A stretch of 64,000 nucleotides of DNA, taken from positions 1-64,000 of the forward strand of contig RFMZ01000267.1 in assembly GCA_009927445.1 (NCBI GenBank). The letters run 5' to 3'. The stretch comes from Betaproteobacteria bacterium (GTDB lineage: Bacteria > Pseudomonadota > Gammaproteobacteria > Burkholderiales > Burkholderiaceae). Position numbers and translations under genes: made by a program. The notes under the pieces were generated by a model, which did no database searches, was not told the origin of the DNA, and saw only the letters and a program-made list of their open reading frames with translations. The stretch's first letter is position 1; the number at the start of each line of letters is the position of its first letter. Of this stretch, positions 10,101-17,508 are shown piece by piece.

Positions 10101-11239
10101 ATCGTCGTCTGGATTTCTTACGAAGCGGTTATGCCAAAGAAGCGCGAGCAGTTTTTCAGGAAGTTGCTATGCAGGCCATTAACCAGGGGTTAGTTGAAAT
10201 CAAGACTGATAGTCCTTTGGTTAGGAATGGACATCTAGATGCCGCTCAGGGTGACTCTTCTGGGGAAGGTCAACACGTTGGTGAGGGCTTGATTGAAAAT
10301 TGGCACTCGAACGAAAAACCTGTGATCGTCAAGCAGGCTAACCCACAATCAGTCGTTCAGGGATTACCATTTACGAATGATCGGGTGATTACTGAATGGA
10401 GTTTTGGTGAATTACCTGAGTTATTAGAGATGGTGCGGGGTAAGCAAACACTCTATGGGTACCCGGCTTTAGTTGATCAGCAAGCGCATTGTGTGATTCA
10501 GGTCTTTGATGATCCAGCAATAGCGCGTAGAAGCCACTTTATAGGACTTCGGCGATTATTTTCAATCGCTCAAAAAGACACTATTAAGTCATTAAATAAA
10601 CAATTACCTAATGCGCGGGAGATTGGTTTATTGTTTATGCAAATTGGGACTGTTGAGGAAGTATTGGGGCAAATTATAGATTTAGCGCTGGAGCGTTCTG
10701 CGCTGTATGACCCCTTACCGCATGATCAACAATCCTTTGAGCTGCGTTTATTAGCTAGTCGTGGCAAGCTAGCGCTCATTGCTCAGGAGATTGCTCGGCA
10801 GGTGCTGGCATGTTTAGAGGCATATAGTGAGGCGCAAAAGAAGTTAGCGCAAAATAAATCTATAGCCAATTTAGCGCATGAAGATATGAGTGCGCAATTA
10901 AAGTTGCTGATTCATGCGCGTTTTGTGGCCACCACCCCCTATGAACAGTTAGTTCATTTGCCCAGATATTTAAGGGCTATTATTGTCCGGTTAGATAAGT
11001 TACGTAGCAATCCGGTTAGAGACGGTCAGAATCAATTGGAGTGGCAAAAATTGCATAGAAAATGGTTGCAGATGATGCAGTCGCAGGCCGGAAATTATTT
11101 AGAGGAGGAGCGTGAATTAGCACAAATTCGTTGGCAGTTTGAAGAGTTAAGAGTCGTTTTGTTTGCCCAAGAATTAAAAACACCTACTCCAATGTCAATC
11201 AAGCGCTTAGAAAAAATATTACTCAGCTATCAAGGGTAA
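7196..11239 (+). CDS. hrpA: ATP-dependent RNA helicase HrpA
   Basis: The 1347-residue DEAH-box RNA helicase has a Walker A GETGSGKT at 37-44, IIDEAHERS near 137-145, the SAT motif in ITSATLDADLF, and motif VI RQRAGRCGR. After the helicase core come the HA2/OB-fold regions and the long C-terminal DUF3418-type extension that distinguishes HrpA from shorter paralogues. E. coli HrpA is about 1300 residues, so this is full length. The reading frame opens at a TTG (7196); the nearest upstream ATG (7174) is out of frame. Starting here places about 36 residues before the Walker A motif, which suits short-N-terminus betaproteobacterial homologues, so a TTG start is likely. HrpA family members act on mRNA processing and stalled or collided ribosomes. 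Confidence 0.95.
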   Translation: MEKSHITIEFPELLPVSIQRQAIMDALQHHQVIIVCGETGSGKTTQLSKICLLMGRGRLNGTGRMIGHTQPRRIAATATAKRIAQELGSPLGQDVGFQVRFSDKTSATTSIKLMTDGILLAQTQQDPLLKAYDTLIIDEAHERSLNIDFLLGYLKQILPKRPDLKVIITSATLDADLFVKHFSSLGQAVPIIEVSGRLFPVEIRYRPLDAPTLKAGKDGREGKDRKETQELSEAIVEAISELWQQGVAGAGDILVFLPGEREIRECAIAIKKDIHLIQRFQPTIMALFARQSVTEQERIFQPDNSRRIVLATNVAETSLTVPGIRFVIDTGVARMKRYSYRNKVEQLHIEPIAQSAARQRAGRCGRVADGICVRLYSEEDFFARPVHTDPEILRSSLAAVILKMASLKLSRINEFPFLQAPQGRAISDGIQLLEELGAVESEETNLGRGVRLTAIGIEIAQLPLDPRVGRILLAAKDQHALREVLIIATALAILDPRERPAELSQAADQAHRIFVDEQSEFLSYMKLWDWYQRAVEQKMSQRSLEQYCRGSFVSARRMREWKDVHSQLQRLLIEQGWKENTVAATYEQIHTSLLTGLLGNIAKKAAEDVFYEGARGIKLSIWPGSFIGKKVGAWIVAAELVETHRIYARTIAKIDPRWVEKICPHRLVKSWSEPFWDTKTGEVMAHEQGSLYGLALYHGRKVRYGLMDPAQARQLFIQRALVEGVLFGTTEISQLQKQSGRLFHFFWHNVQMVKEVEAIEHRSRRQDVLVNDLMIAEFYDSRLPKSVLSRATLQAWLEQDGAHQEILKLQKDDLMRHEALSITDDRYPKKMVVSGTALKLSYHFEPGSLRDGVTLELPLAFLNQIDTRVCEWLVPGLCIEKVHLYLKTLPQKLRRHCVPLPNYAKEFVERSLEGKTFYQGDLLEALMKDIWSERKVSVKRIDFRPENIPVHCLMNFRLVDEHGRQLELDRRLDFLRSGYAKEARAVFQEVAMQAINQGLVEIKTDSPLVRNGHLDAAQGDSSGEGQHVGEGLIENWHSNEKPVIVKQANPQSVVQGLPFTNDRVITEWSFGELPELLEMVRGKQTLYGYPALVDQQAHCVIQVFDDPAIARRSHFIGLRRLFSIAQKDTIKSLNKQLPNAREIGLLFMQIGTVEEVLGQIIDLALERSALYDPLPHDQQSFELRLLASRGKLALIAQEIARQVLACLEAYSEAQKKLAQNKSIANLAHEDMSAQLKLLIHARFVATTPYEQLVHLPRYLRAIIVRLDKLRSNPVRDGQNQLEWQKLHRKWLQMMQSQAGNYLEEERELAQIRWQFEELRVVLFAQELKTPTPMSIKRLEKILLSYQG

Positions 11240-11250
11240 AATAAACAATT

Positions 11251-12477
11251 ATGTGGACTGAATTAGAACGACTATTAAATAGATTGACTACGAACCTGAA
11301 AAGCGTATTTTACGTGCCAGTCCTGGTGTTTTTGTTAGCACCTTTTGGGGGTGCTGTCATGGCGCAGAACAGTCAGCAAATCAATCTGGCGCAGGTGGCT
11401 CAGTCATCCACAAATCCATCTACAAACACATCAACGAACTCGTCCGCAAATCCTTCTGCAAATAATGCCTCAAGCCAACAGCCTTCTTCAGGGCTGCCGT
11501 CCCAAACACCCTTAGGGTCTATTCCTGAATCAAGAGTAACCAGTTCTTCTTCGAGTCTGTCAAGCGCTCCGAAGATAGCGATAGTTTTGAACTCTGGTTC
11601 GGCAACCGTCTCGCGCATTGACATGCAAAATCGGTCTGTTATTGATGAGTTTCACGTTGGTAAAGAGCCGCATCACTTAATGATGATGCCTGACCAAAAA
11701 AATCTCATTGTAGCTAATGCTGCGGGTGATAACTTAGTTGTTTTGGATGCCGCCACTGGTTTAAAAGGGGCCACAATCCCTAAAATTATTGATCCCTATC
11801 ACATTGCTTATTCTCCGAATAAAAAATGGTTTGTCGTGGCTGGTAATCGGCTTGACCGAGTTGACTTGTATCAAGTTAACAATGGGGAGATTATGCAACC
11901 GCCTAAAATTTTTAAGATTCCCAAAACCCCTAGTCATATCACTTTTACTAGTGACAGTAAAACAGCTTTTGTGACATTGCAAGACAGCAATCAATTAGTT
12001 GCGATTGATTTAGAAAAGCAAGTGGAGTTATGGAAAATGCCGGTTGGAAAAATGCCAGCTGGAGTGTGGATGACTCCAGGAGACCGTTATCTATTAATCG
12101 GTATGACGGGAGAGGACCACGTGGCTGTGATTGATTGGAAAAATCAAAGGCTCATGAAAACGATTAAGACGGGCCGAGGGGCGCATAACTTTCGACCACT
12201 GGGTGATAGTCGGCATATTTTTATTACTAATCGGGTTGATTCGACCATCAGTAAGATCGACATGGATACGCTTGAAAAGGTTTTGGATATTAAGGGTTTG
12301 CCTGCGGGACCAGATTGTATGGATATTACACCGGACCAAAAAGAATTATGGGTCACTTTTCGATTCTCGAAAAAGGTTGGGATTATTAATTTAACCAACC
12401 ATCGATTAGAAAAAACCATTAAGGTCAGCAATAGTCCGCATGGGGTATTTTTTACGCCTAGCGCTTCATGGCAATGA
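11251..12477 (+). CDS. Secreted YVTN-type beta-propeller protein
   Basis: This 408-residue protein has a long signal peptide. Its hydrophobic core VFYVPVLVFLLAPFGGAVMA ends near residue 38. A low-complexity linker rich in Ser, Thr and Asn follows (about 49-95), made by near-repeats of TCAACGAAC-like codons. The rest consists of repeated blades such as LNSGSATVSRIDMQNRSVIDEFHVGKEPHH, VAVIDWKNQRLMKTIKTGRGAHNF and ISKIDMDTLEKVLDIKGLPAG, the pattern of YVTN/YncE beta-propellers. Such proteins are periplasmic or exported and often of unknown ligand. No catalytic residues can be named. It follows hrpA by 11 bp and could be cotranscribed with it. Confidence 0.85.
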   Translation: MWTELERLLNRLTTNLKSVFYVPVLVFLLAPFGGAVMAQNSQQINLAQVAQSSTNPSTNTSTNSSANPSANNASSQQPSSGLPSQTPLGSIPESRVTSSSSSLSSAPKIAIVLNSGSATVSRIDMQNRSVIDEFHVGKEPHHLMMMPDQKNLIVANAAGDNLVVLDAATGLKGATIPKIIDPYHIAYSPNKKWFVVAGNRLDRVDLYQVNNGEIMQPPKIFKIPKTPSHITFTSDSKTAFVTLQDSNQLVAIDLEKQVELWKMPVGKMPAGVWMTPGDRYLLIGMTGEDHVAVIDWKNQRLMKTIKTGRGAHNFRPLGDSRHIFITNRVDSTISKIDMDTLEKVLDIKGLPAGPDCMDITPDQKELWVTFRFSKKVGIINLTNHRLEKTIKVSNSPHGVFFTPSASWQ

Positions 12478-12557
12478 CTTTTTTTAGGGGGTTTAGGGGC
12501 GTATTAGAATAATTGGATTTTGAGGTTTTTGGTAGTGGGGTGAGGGGAATAAAGGGG

Positions 12558-13322
12558 ATGAAAAATCATTTTTTGAGGTTTCGTTTGCTACGGATTTGTT
12601 GGGTAGTTTGTCTGAGCTTAGGAGGCCCCAGTTTTGTTCAGGCCAGTTGCCTAAAGCCGATTTATTTGACTTTTGATACTGGTAACATGTCAGTCGCGAA
12701 ACATGTTGCAGATGTGTTGCGCAAGCATGGGGTGCGCGCGACCTTTTTTTTATCGAATGAAAAGACTTTCCGTAACGATTTTGCCTTAGATGATTCATGG
12801 CAAAGTTTTTGGCAGGCTTTAGTTCAAGATGGGCACAAGTTTGGCAGTCATACTTGGGATCACACTTATTGGCAGAAGGATCAATCGGCTGAGTTAGTGC
12901 TTGTCAAGTCGCAATTTGGACCAAATGCTCATCGATTTGAGACGGTAAATGCTAGACAGTATTGTCACATGTTAAAGCAAGTTGAGCAGCGTTTTATCGA
13001 GTTAACTAGTCGTAATCTGGATCCGATTTGGCGTGCACCAGGTGGGAAGGTATCCCCGCAATTGATTGCGATGGGTAAGAGTTGTGGTTTTATGCATATC
13101 GGTTGGAGTAAAGCTGGATTTTTAGGGGATGAATTATCCTCGGAGAAGTTCTCAAATAGTACTTTATTAGCGAATGCCTTAGCAAATTTGAGGGCGGGTG
13201 ACATTGCGATGGCCCATTTAGGTATTTGGTCGCGAAAGGATCCGTGGGCTTTAGGAGTTTTAGAGCCATTAATTATTGGTTTAAAAGAGAAGGGTTATTG
13301 TTTTGCGACGATTGAGAAATAA
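12558..13322 (+). CDS. Secreted polysaccharide deacetylase-family protein (NodB-like)
   Basis: The frame is open from a TTG at 12513, but the ATG at 12558 has a good Shine-Dalgarno (AAAGGGG) and gives a clean signal peptide ending in FVQA near residue 29, so I use 12558 (254 residues). The NodB fold is shown by YLTFDTGN (38-43), the metal-binding SHTWDH (97-102) and RAPGGK (159-164). Family enzymes deacetylate N-acetylated polysaccharide with a His-His-Asp bound metal. Here the second Asp of the TFDD motif, normally a metal ligand, is Thr. This may be a subfamily trait. The substrate is unknown; an envelope or exopolysaccharide glycan is plausible. It heads a tightly packed four-gene run. Confidence 0.85.
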   Translation: MKNHFLRFRLLRICWVVCLSLGGPSFVQASCLKPIYLTFDTGNMSVAKHVADVLRKHGVRATFFLSNEKTFRNDFALDDSWQSFWQALVQDGHKFGSHTWDHTYWQKDQSAELVLVKSQFGPNAHRFETVNARQYCHMLKQVEQRFIELTSRNLDPIWRAPGGKVSPQLIAMGKSCGFMHIGWSKAGFLGDELSSEKFSNSTLLANALANLRAGDIAMAHLGIWSRKDPWALGVLEPLIIGLKEKGYCFATIEK

Positions 13323-13328
13323 TAAGTG

Positions 13329-14321
13329 ATGGGTATATTTGATATGGTGCATGAGTGGCTAATGCAAAATGTGGCATTGCCTTTTTTATATTATGTTGGT
13401 TGGATGGATTTGGCGGAGGACGCCAATTTCGCACTAGATTGGTTTTTACTTGGGATAGTGCAGTTATGCGTGATTGCTTTTATTTTTAGACCGCTAGAAT
13501 CAGCCGAACGTCCTGCCGAAGTTGGAGCAAGAGCGAGTAATTCCTTGCAGGATTGGGGAGCAGATCATCGCCAGGCTATTCGGGTTGATTTGATTTACAC
13601 CATGATTAATCGCTTAGGTATTTTTCATGTATTTTTCTTCTTCTTTTTCTCGGAAATTTTTATGAGTTTGAGTGCACAGTTGCATGATTTTCGTTTTGAG
13701 CGTTGGAATGTTGAACTATGGTGGCCTGGAGTGACATCGAATCCCTTAGTGAGTTTATTTATTTATCTGATTCTTTTCGATTTTGTAGATTACTGGTATC
13801 ACCGAATCTCGCATCGTTTTGGTTGGTGGTGGCAGCTGCATGCTTTGCACCATAGCCAACAGCATATGACGTCCTGGTCAGATAACCGCAATCACTTTGT
13901 AGATGATTTGATCCGAGCGATTGTGTTTTCTAGTGTTGCGTTACTAGTTGGGGTTGAACCTGGGCAATTCTTACTCATTATTATGTTGAGTGAGTTAATA
14001 CAAAGTTGGCAACATGGTTTTTATCAAAACAACTTTTGGTATTTTAAATATGTGCTTGTAACCCCACAATTTCATCGCTTACACCACGCGATTGATTTGG
14101 GTTATGAAGTGCCGGGCCGGCCTGGGGTGCTTGGCGGATGTAATTTTGGGGTATTACTACCTTGGTGGGATTTACTCTTTCGAACGGCCTCTTTTGATTT
14201 TACCTATCGTCCAACAGGTGTCAGAGACTGGCCGGTGCCAGCTGATCTATGGGCGCAGCAGTGGATTGCTTTAAGACGTTCTTGGCAGACGGCTTACCCT
14301 CAATGGATGGTTTCTAAATGA
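13329..14321 (+). CDS. Fatty acid hydroxylase / sterol desaturase superfamily membrane protein
   Basis: This 330-residue integral membrane protein carries the histidine boxes of the fatty acid hydroxylase superfamily: HRISH near 158, HALHHS near 171 and HRLHH near 249. They bind a di-iron centre. Hydrophobic stretches include FLLGIVQLCVIAFIF and LFIYLILFDFVDYWY around the first box. The family oxidises lipid chains, carotenoids or sterol-like molecules; the actual substrate cannot be read from the sequence. GTG at 13326 is an alternative start. The gene begins 6 bp after the deacetylase and its end overlaps the next start (ATGA), suggesting coupled translation. Confidence 0.88.
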   Translation: MGIFDMVHEWLMQNVALPFLYYVGWMDLAEDANFALDWFLLGIVQLCVIAFIFRPLESAERPAEVGARASNSLQDWGADHRQAIRVDLIYTMINRLGIFHVFFFFFFSEIFMSLSAQLHDFRFERWNVELWWPGVTSNPLVSLFIYLILFDFVDYWYHRISHRFGWWWQLHALHHSQQHMTSWSDNRNHFVDDLIRAIVFSSVALLVGVEPGQFLLIIMLSELIQSWQHGFYQNNFWYFKYVLVTPQFHRLHHAIDLGYEVPGRPGVLGGCNFGVLLPWWDLLFRTASFDFTYRPTGVRDWPVPADLWAQQWIALRRSWQTAYPQWMVSK

Positions 14322-15130
14322 ATATTTTGTTACGGTCTTTTGGCTTATCGGTGCGAGATATTTTTCATCCGCGCATTTTATGGCTATCGATTCGACCATT
14401 TGCGATAACAGGTTTGTTGTGGTTGGTAATTTTGTGGTTTTCATGGACTCCGATGCTCGATTTCACGAAGCAATTAATTACAGAATCATGGCTGACGCAA
14501 TGGTTAGCTGAATTGATTGTAAAAATCGGCTGGGATGGTTTTAGGGGTGTTCTTAGCCCTTATCTTGCCTTAGTTGTGCTCATGCCCTTACTAGTCGTTT
14601 CTTTATTGATGATTGTTTCGTTGACAACGACGGACGCGGTTCTAGCGCACGTTAGCAGGCAGAATACGTATCGTGAGATGCAAAGTTTGCAAGGCGGATC
14701 TTTGCTAGGTAGTGTTTGGTTAACGATTTGGGCAACTGGTTTATGTTTACTTGGGATGCTCATTACGCTCCCTTTTTGGTGGATTCCGCCATTATTTGCG
14801 TTCGTACCCCCTATAATTTGGGGGTGGTTGACTGCCCGGTTAATGTCTTATGATGTCTTGGCTTTACATGCCTCATCGGTTGAGCGCAATAATTTGACGC
14901 GTTTGCATCGATGGCAATTATTAGGAATGGGTATTGGAGTTGGTCTTTTGGGAGCGGTACCAACCTTTTTTTGGTTTTCTAGTATTTTTATGTTGGTTAT
15001 GTTTCCATTTGTTTCAATATTCATGTTGTGGGTTTATTCTGTAGTTTTTATCTTTGCAGCACTTTGGTTTTCGCATTACTTATTATTCGCTTTAAAACAG
15101 CATCGCCAGTTACCAGGAGAAAGCATTTGA
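14318..15130 (+). CDS. EI24 domain-containing integral membrane protein
   Basis: The 270-residue protein has several long hydrophobic segments: ITGLLWLVILWFSWTPML, YLALVVLMPLLVVSLLMIVSLTT, WLTIWATGLCLLGMLITLPFWWIPPLFAFVPPIIWGWL split over two helices, and a hydrophobic pair near the C-terminus. The pattern and the motif around SYDVLALHAS fit the EI24/CysZ-like family (Pfam EI24). CysZ transports sulfate, but this branch in Burkholderiales is uncharacterised, so I do not assign transport. It overlaps the upstream hydroxylase gene by 4 bp and the downstream MoCF gene by 4 bp (TTGA). Confidence 0.8.
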   Translation: MNILLRSFGLSVRDIFHPRILWLSIRPFAITGLLWLVILWFSWTPMLDFTKQLITESWLTQWLAELIVKIGWDGFRGVLSPYLALVVLMPLLVVSLLMIVSLTTTDAVLAHVSRQNTYREMQSLQGGSLLGSVWLTIWATGLCLLGMLITLPFWWIPPLFAFVPPIIWGWLTARLMSYDVLALHASSVERNNLTRLHRWQLLGMGIGVGLLGAVPTFFWFSSIFMLVMFPFVSIFMLWVYSVVFIFAALWFSHYLLFALKQHRQLPGESI

Positions 15131-15945
15131 AACTGACTGTTCAAAAAATTGGTTTAATTGTGGTTGGAGACGAGATTTTATCTGGTAGACGCGTGGATAA
15201 GCACCTACCTAAGTTAGTCGAGTTATTAGGTGTCAGGGGGATGCAATTATCTTGGGCGGAATATATTGGAGATGATCCGCAGAGAATTGTTGATACGCTA
15301 AAACGCAGTTTTGCCTCCAAGGATATTGTTTTTAGTACTGGTGGCATTGGCGCTACTCCAGACGATCACACCCGGGCATGCACCGCCAAGGCCTTGGGTT
15401 TGGAATTAGCCTTACATCCCGAGGCGAAGGACTTAATTAGTCAACGTATTATAGAAACGGCTGAGGGCGATCCAATCAAGGCTGATTTAACCAGTCCGGG
15501 AAGTTTGCAGCGATTTCGTATGGGGGAGTTTCCCATTGGCAGTCAGACGATTCCGAATACCTATAATTTGATACCTGGGTATTCCATTCAAGAGCATTAT
15601 TTTTTACCGGGATTTCCGGTCATGGCCGAAAGGATGATGGCTTGGGTTTTAGATACCTATTATCCGCATATGTTTCATCAAAACGACTATATCGAAAAGA
15701 GTTTTTTAGTTGGCGGGTCCGTTGAGGCGACGATTACTCCTTTGATGGAGGAGATTGAGCGCTTATATCCGAAGATCAAAGTTTTTAGTTTGCCCTCTTT
15801 AGGTGATCCTAGTCGAGGTGGACTTTACGCCCAAAGGCATATTGAGTTGGGCGTCAAAGGTCCAGTAGAATTGGTAGATGTATCTTTACAAGAGCTGCGG
15901 GCCGGAGTAACTGCATTGCAATTGCCGACCTATGATCTACCGTAA
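15127..15945 (+). CDS. MoCF/CinA N-terminal domain protein (molybdopterin-binding-like)
   Basis: The protein KLTVQKIGLIVVGDEILSGRRVDKH matches the MoCF_biosynth (MoaB/MogA/CinA) fold, with the conserved GDEILSG and STGGIGATPDDHTR motifs. The frame is open upstream from 15028, but the family start lies at TTG 15127, preceded by CCAGGAG at a good distance and overlapping the stop of the EI24 gene as TTGA; this gives 273 residues. Stand-alone proteins of this type are annotated competence/damage-inducible protein A or molybdopterin-binding. They lack the C-terminal CinA amidase, so neither molybdenum cofactor nor nicotinamide metabolism can be claimed. It is the last gene of the run and is followed by the glnA control region. 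Confidence 0.82.
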   Translation: MKLTVQKIGLIVVGDEILSGRRVDKHLPKLVELLGVRGMQLSWAEYIGDDPQRIVDTLKRSFASKDIVFSTGGIGATPDDHTRACTAKALGLELALHPEAKDLISQRIIETAEGDPIKADLTSPGSLQRFRMGEFPIGSQTIPNTYNLIPGYSIQEHYFLPGFPVMAERMMAWVLDTYYPHMFHQNDYIEKSFLVGGSVEATITPLMEEIERLYPKIKVFSLPSLGDPSRGGLYAQRHIELGVKGPVELVDVSLQELRAGVTALQLPTYDLP

Positions 15946-15969
15946 TGCGTTGTTGCGGTATGATCCAAT

Positions 15970-15998
15970 CCAGAATGCACCATTATGGTGCATTCTGG
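15970..15998 (+). promoter_or_regulatory. Perfect dyad matching the NtrC binding site, upstream of glnA
   Basis: Two 13-base arms, CCAGAATGCACCA and TGGTGCATTCTGG, are separated by TTA and are perfectly complementary. The core GCACCATTATGGTGC (15977-15991) matches the enterobacterial NtrC half-sites (GCACCA...TGGTGC) with the same 15-bp span. The centre lies about 92 bp upstream of the glnA ATG, and glnA is followed by ntrB-ntrC, so autoregulation by NtrC is a strong inference. A role as terminator of the upstream gene is possible but the following TTGTTTC is a weak T-run. Confidence 0.85.
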
Positions 15999-16011
15999 TT
16001 GTTTCAAGAGC

Positions 16012-16048
16012 CCTTAATTTGTTCTAATCAAATTAAGGATTATTTAAT
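16012..16048 (+). promoter_or_regulatory. Second inverted repeat overlapping a candidate sigma70 promoter of glnA
   Basis: Arms CCTTAATTTG (16012-16021) and CAAATTAAGG (16029-16038) pair perfectly around a 7-base loop. They overlap a candidate -35 TTGTTC (16019-16024), with TTTAAT (16043-16048) 18 bp downstream as -10. No GG-N10-GC element of a sigma54 promoter occurs anywhere between 15946 and 16075. The promoter assignment is by motif only. Confidence 0.5.
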
Positions 16049-16075
16049 TAAGTTATTCGTTTTTAGGAGAAATGC

Positions 16076-17491
16076 ATGAGTAAAGCCGTTGCTGACGTAT
16101 TCAAGATGGTTAAGGACAAGGAAATCACTTTTATTGATTTTCGTTTTACTGACACCAAGGGCAAGGAACAGCATGTTTCAGTGCCTGTATCTGTTTTTGA
16201 TGAAGATAAATTTGAAAACGGTCATGCCTTTGATGGTTCTTCAATTGCTGGATGGAAGGGGATTGAAGCCTCCGATATGTTATTGATGCCTGATCCAAGT
16301 ACTGCTTATATTGATCCGTTTTATGAAGAGCCAACTTTAGTTTTAACTTGTGATGTCGTCGAGCCATCCGATGGTAAAGGGTATGATCGGGATCCACGAT
16401 CGATTGCAAAGCGTTGTGAAGCTTATTTAAAGAGTACTGGCCTTGGCGATACCGCTTACTTTGGTCCTGAGCCAGAGTTCTTTATTTTTGATGGTGTGCG
16501 CTGGAATACAGACATGCAGGGATCATTTGTAAAAATTGACTCTGAAGAGGCTCCATGGTCTTCTGGAATGGAATTTGAAGGTGGTAACACGGGTCATCGT
16601 CCGGGCAAGAAGGGCGGGTATTTTCCCGTTGCGCCGCTAGACACGTTTCAAGATATGCGTTCTGAGATGTGTTTACTGTTGGAGTCCGTTGGTATACCTG
16701 TCGAGGTGCACCATCATGAAGTCGCAGGCCAAGGTCAAAATGAGCTGGGCACGAAGTTTAGTACATTAGTACAACGCGCTGACTGGACTATATTACAAAA
16801 GTATATCGTCCACAATGTAGCCCATGCTTATGGTAAGACAGCGACCTTTATGCCTAAGCCAATTGTTGGTGATAACGGCTCCGGTATGCACGTGCATCAA
16901 TCTGTTTGGAAAGATGGCATCAATTTATTTGCCGGTAATGGTTACGCTGGTTTGTCCGAGTTCGCGTTGTACTATATTGGTGGGATTATCAAGCACGCCC
17001 GAGCCTTAAATGCGATCACTAACCCTGGTACGAATTCCTATAAGCGTTTAGTACCTGGTTTTGAAGCGCCGGTGAAATTAGCCTATTCAGCGCGTAACCG
17101 CTCTGCCTCAATTCGTATTCCGTATGTTGCTAACCCCAAAGGACGGCGGATTGAGACGCGTTTTCCAGATCCATTAGCCAATCCCTATTTAGCATTCTCA
17201 GCATTACTTATGGCTGGTCTAGATGGTGTTCAAAACAAGATTCATCCTGGAGAGGCAGCAGATAAAAATTTATATGATTTACCTCCAGAAGAAGACGCGA
17301 AGATCCCAACGGTATGCAGTAGTTTAGACCAAGCCTTGGAGCATTTAGATAAGGATCGAGAGTTCTTGACTCGGGGTGGCGTCTTTACGGACTCCATGTT
17401 GGATGCTTATATATCTCTCAAGATGGAAGAAGTCACTCGTTTTCGTATGACTACCCATCCAGTAGAGTTTGAAATGTATTATTCACTTTAA
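16076..17491 (+). CDS. glnA: Glutamine synthetase, type I
   Basis: The 471-residue GSI-beta enzyme makes glutamine from glutamate, ammonia and ATP and forms a dodecamer. Visible signatures are [27 protein letters not shown], the ATP-binding [16 protein letters not shown] and the adenylylation loop NLYDLPPEE, with its Tyr near residue 399. Control by GlnE-type adenylylation is therefore expected. A strong Shine-Dalgarno (TTTTAGGAGA) precedes the ATG. The NtrC-type dyad upstream and the ntrB-ntrC genes 17 bp downstream indicate nitrogen control of the whole operon. Confidence 0.98.
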   Translation: MSKAVADVFKMVKDKEITFIDFRFTDTKGKEQHVSVPVSVFDEDKFENGHAFDGSSIAGWKGIEASDMLLMPDPSTAYIDPFYEEPTLVLTCDVVEPSDGKGYDRDPRSIAKRCEAYLKSTGLGDTAYFGPEPEFFIFDGVRWNTDMQGSFVKIDSEEAPWSSGMEFEGGNTGHRPGKKGGYFPVAPLDTFQDMRSEMCLLLESVGIPVEVHHHEVAGQGQNELGTKFSTLVQRADWTILQKYIVHNVAHAYGKTATFMPKPIVGDNGSGMHVHQSVWKDGINLFAGNGYAGLSEFALYYIGGIIKHARALNAITNPGTNSYKRLVPGFEAPVKLAYSARNRSASIRIPYVANPKGRRIETRFPDPLANPYLAFSALLMAGLDGVQNKIHPGEAADKNLYDLPPEEDAKIPTVCSSLDQALEHLDKDREFLTRGGVFTDSMLDAYISLKMEEVTRFRMTTHPVEFEMYYSL

Positions 17492-17508
17492 TCTAAACCA
17501 AAGCGCCC

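Noticed and set aside
15970..16005. The glnA-upstream palindrome as a rho-independent terminator of the preceding gene
   Set aside because: The stem is strong but the tail is TTGTTTC rather than a T-run, and the NtrC core match explains the symmetry better. A dual role is not excluded.
15946..16075. A sigma54 (-24/-12) promoter before glnA
   Set aside because: Each GG in this stretch was checked; none has GC ten bases further on. The closest (TGG...AGC near the dyad) has 11 bases.
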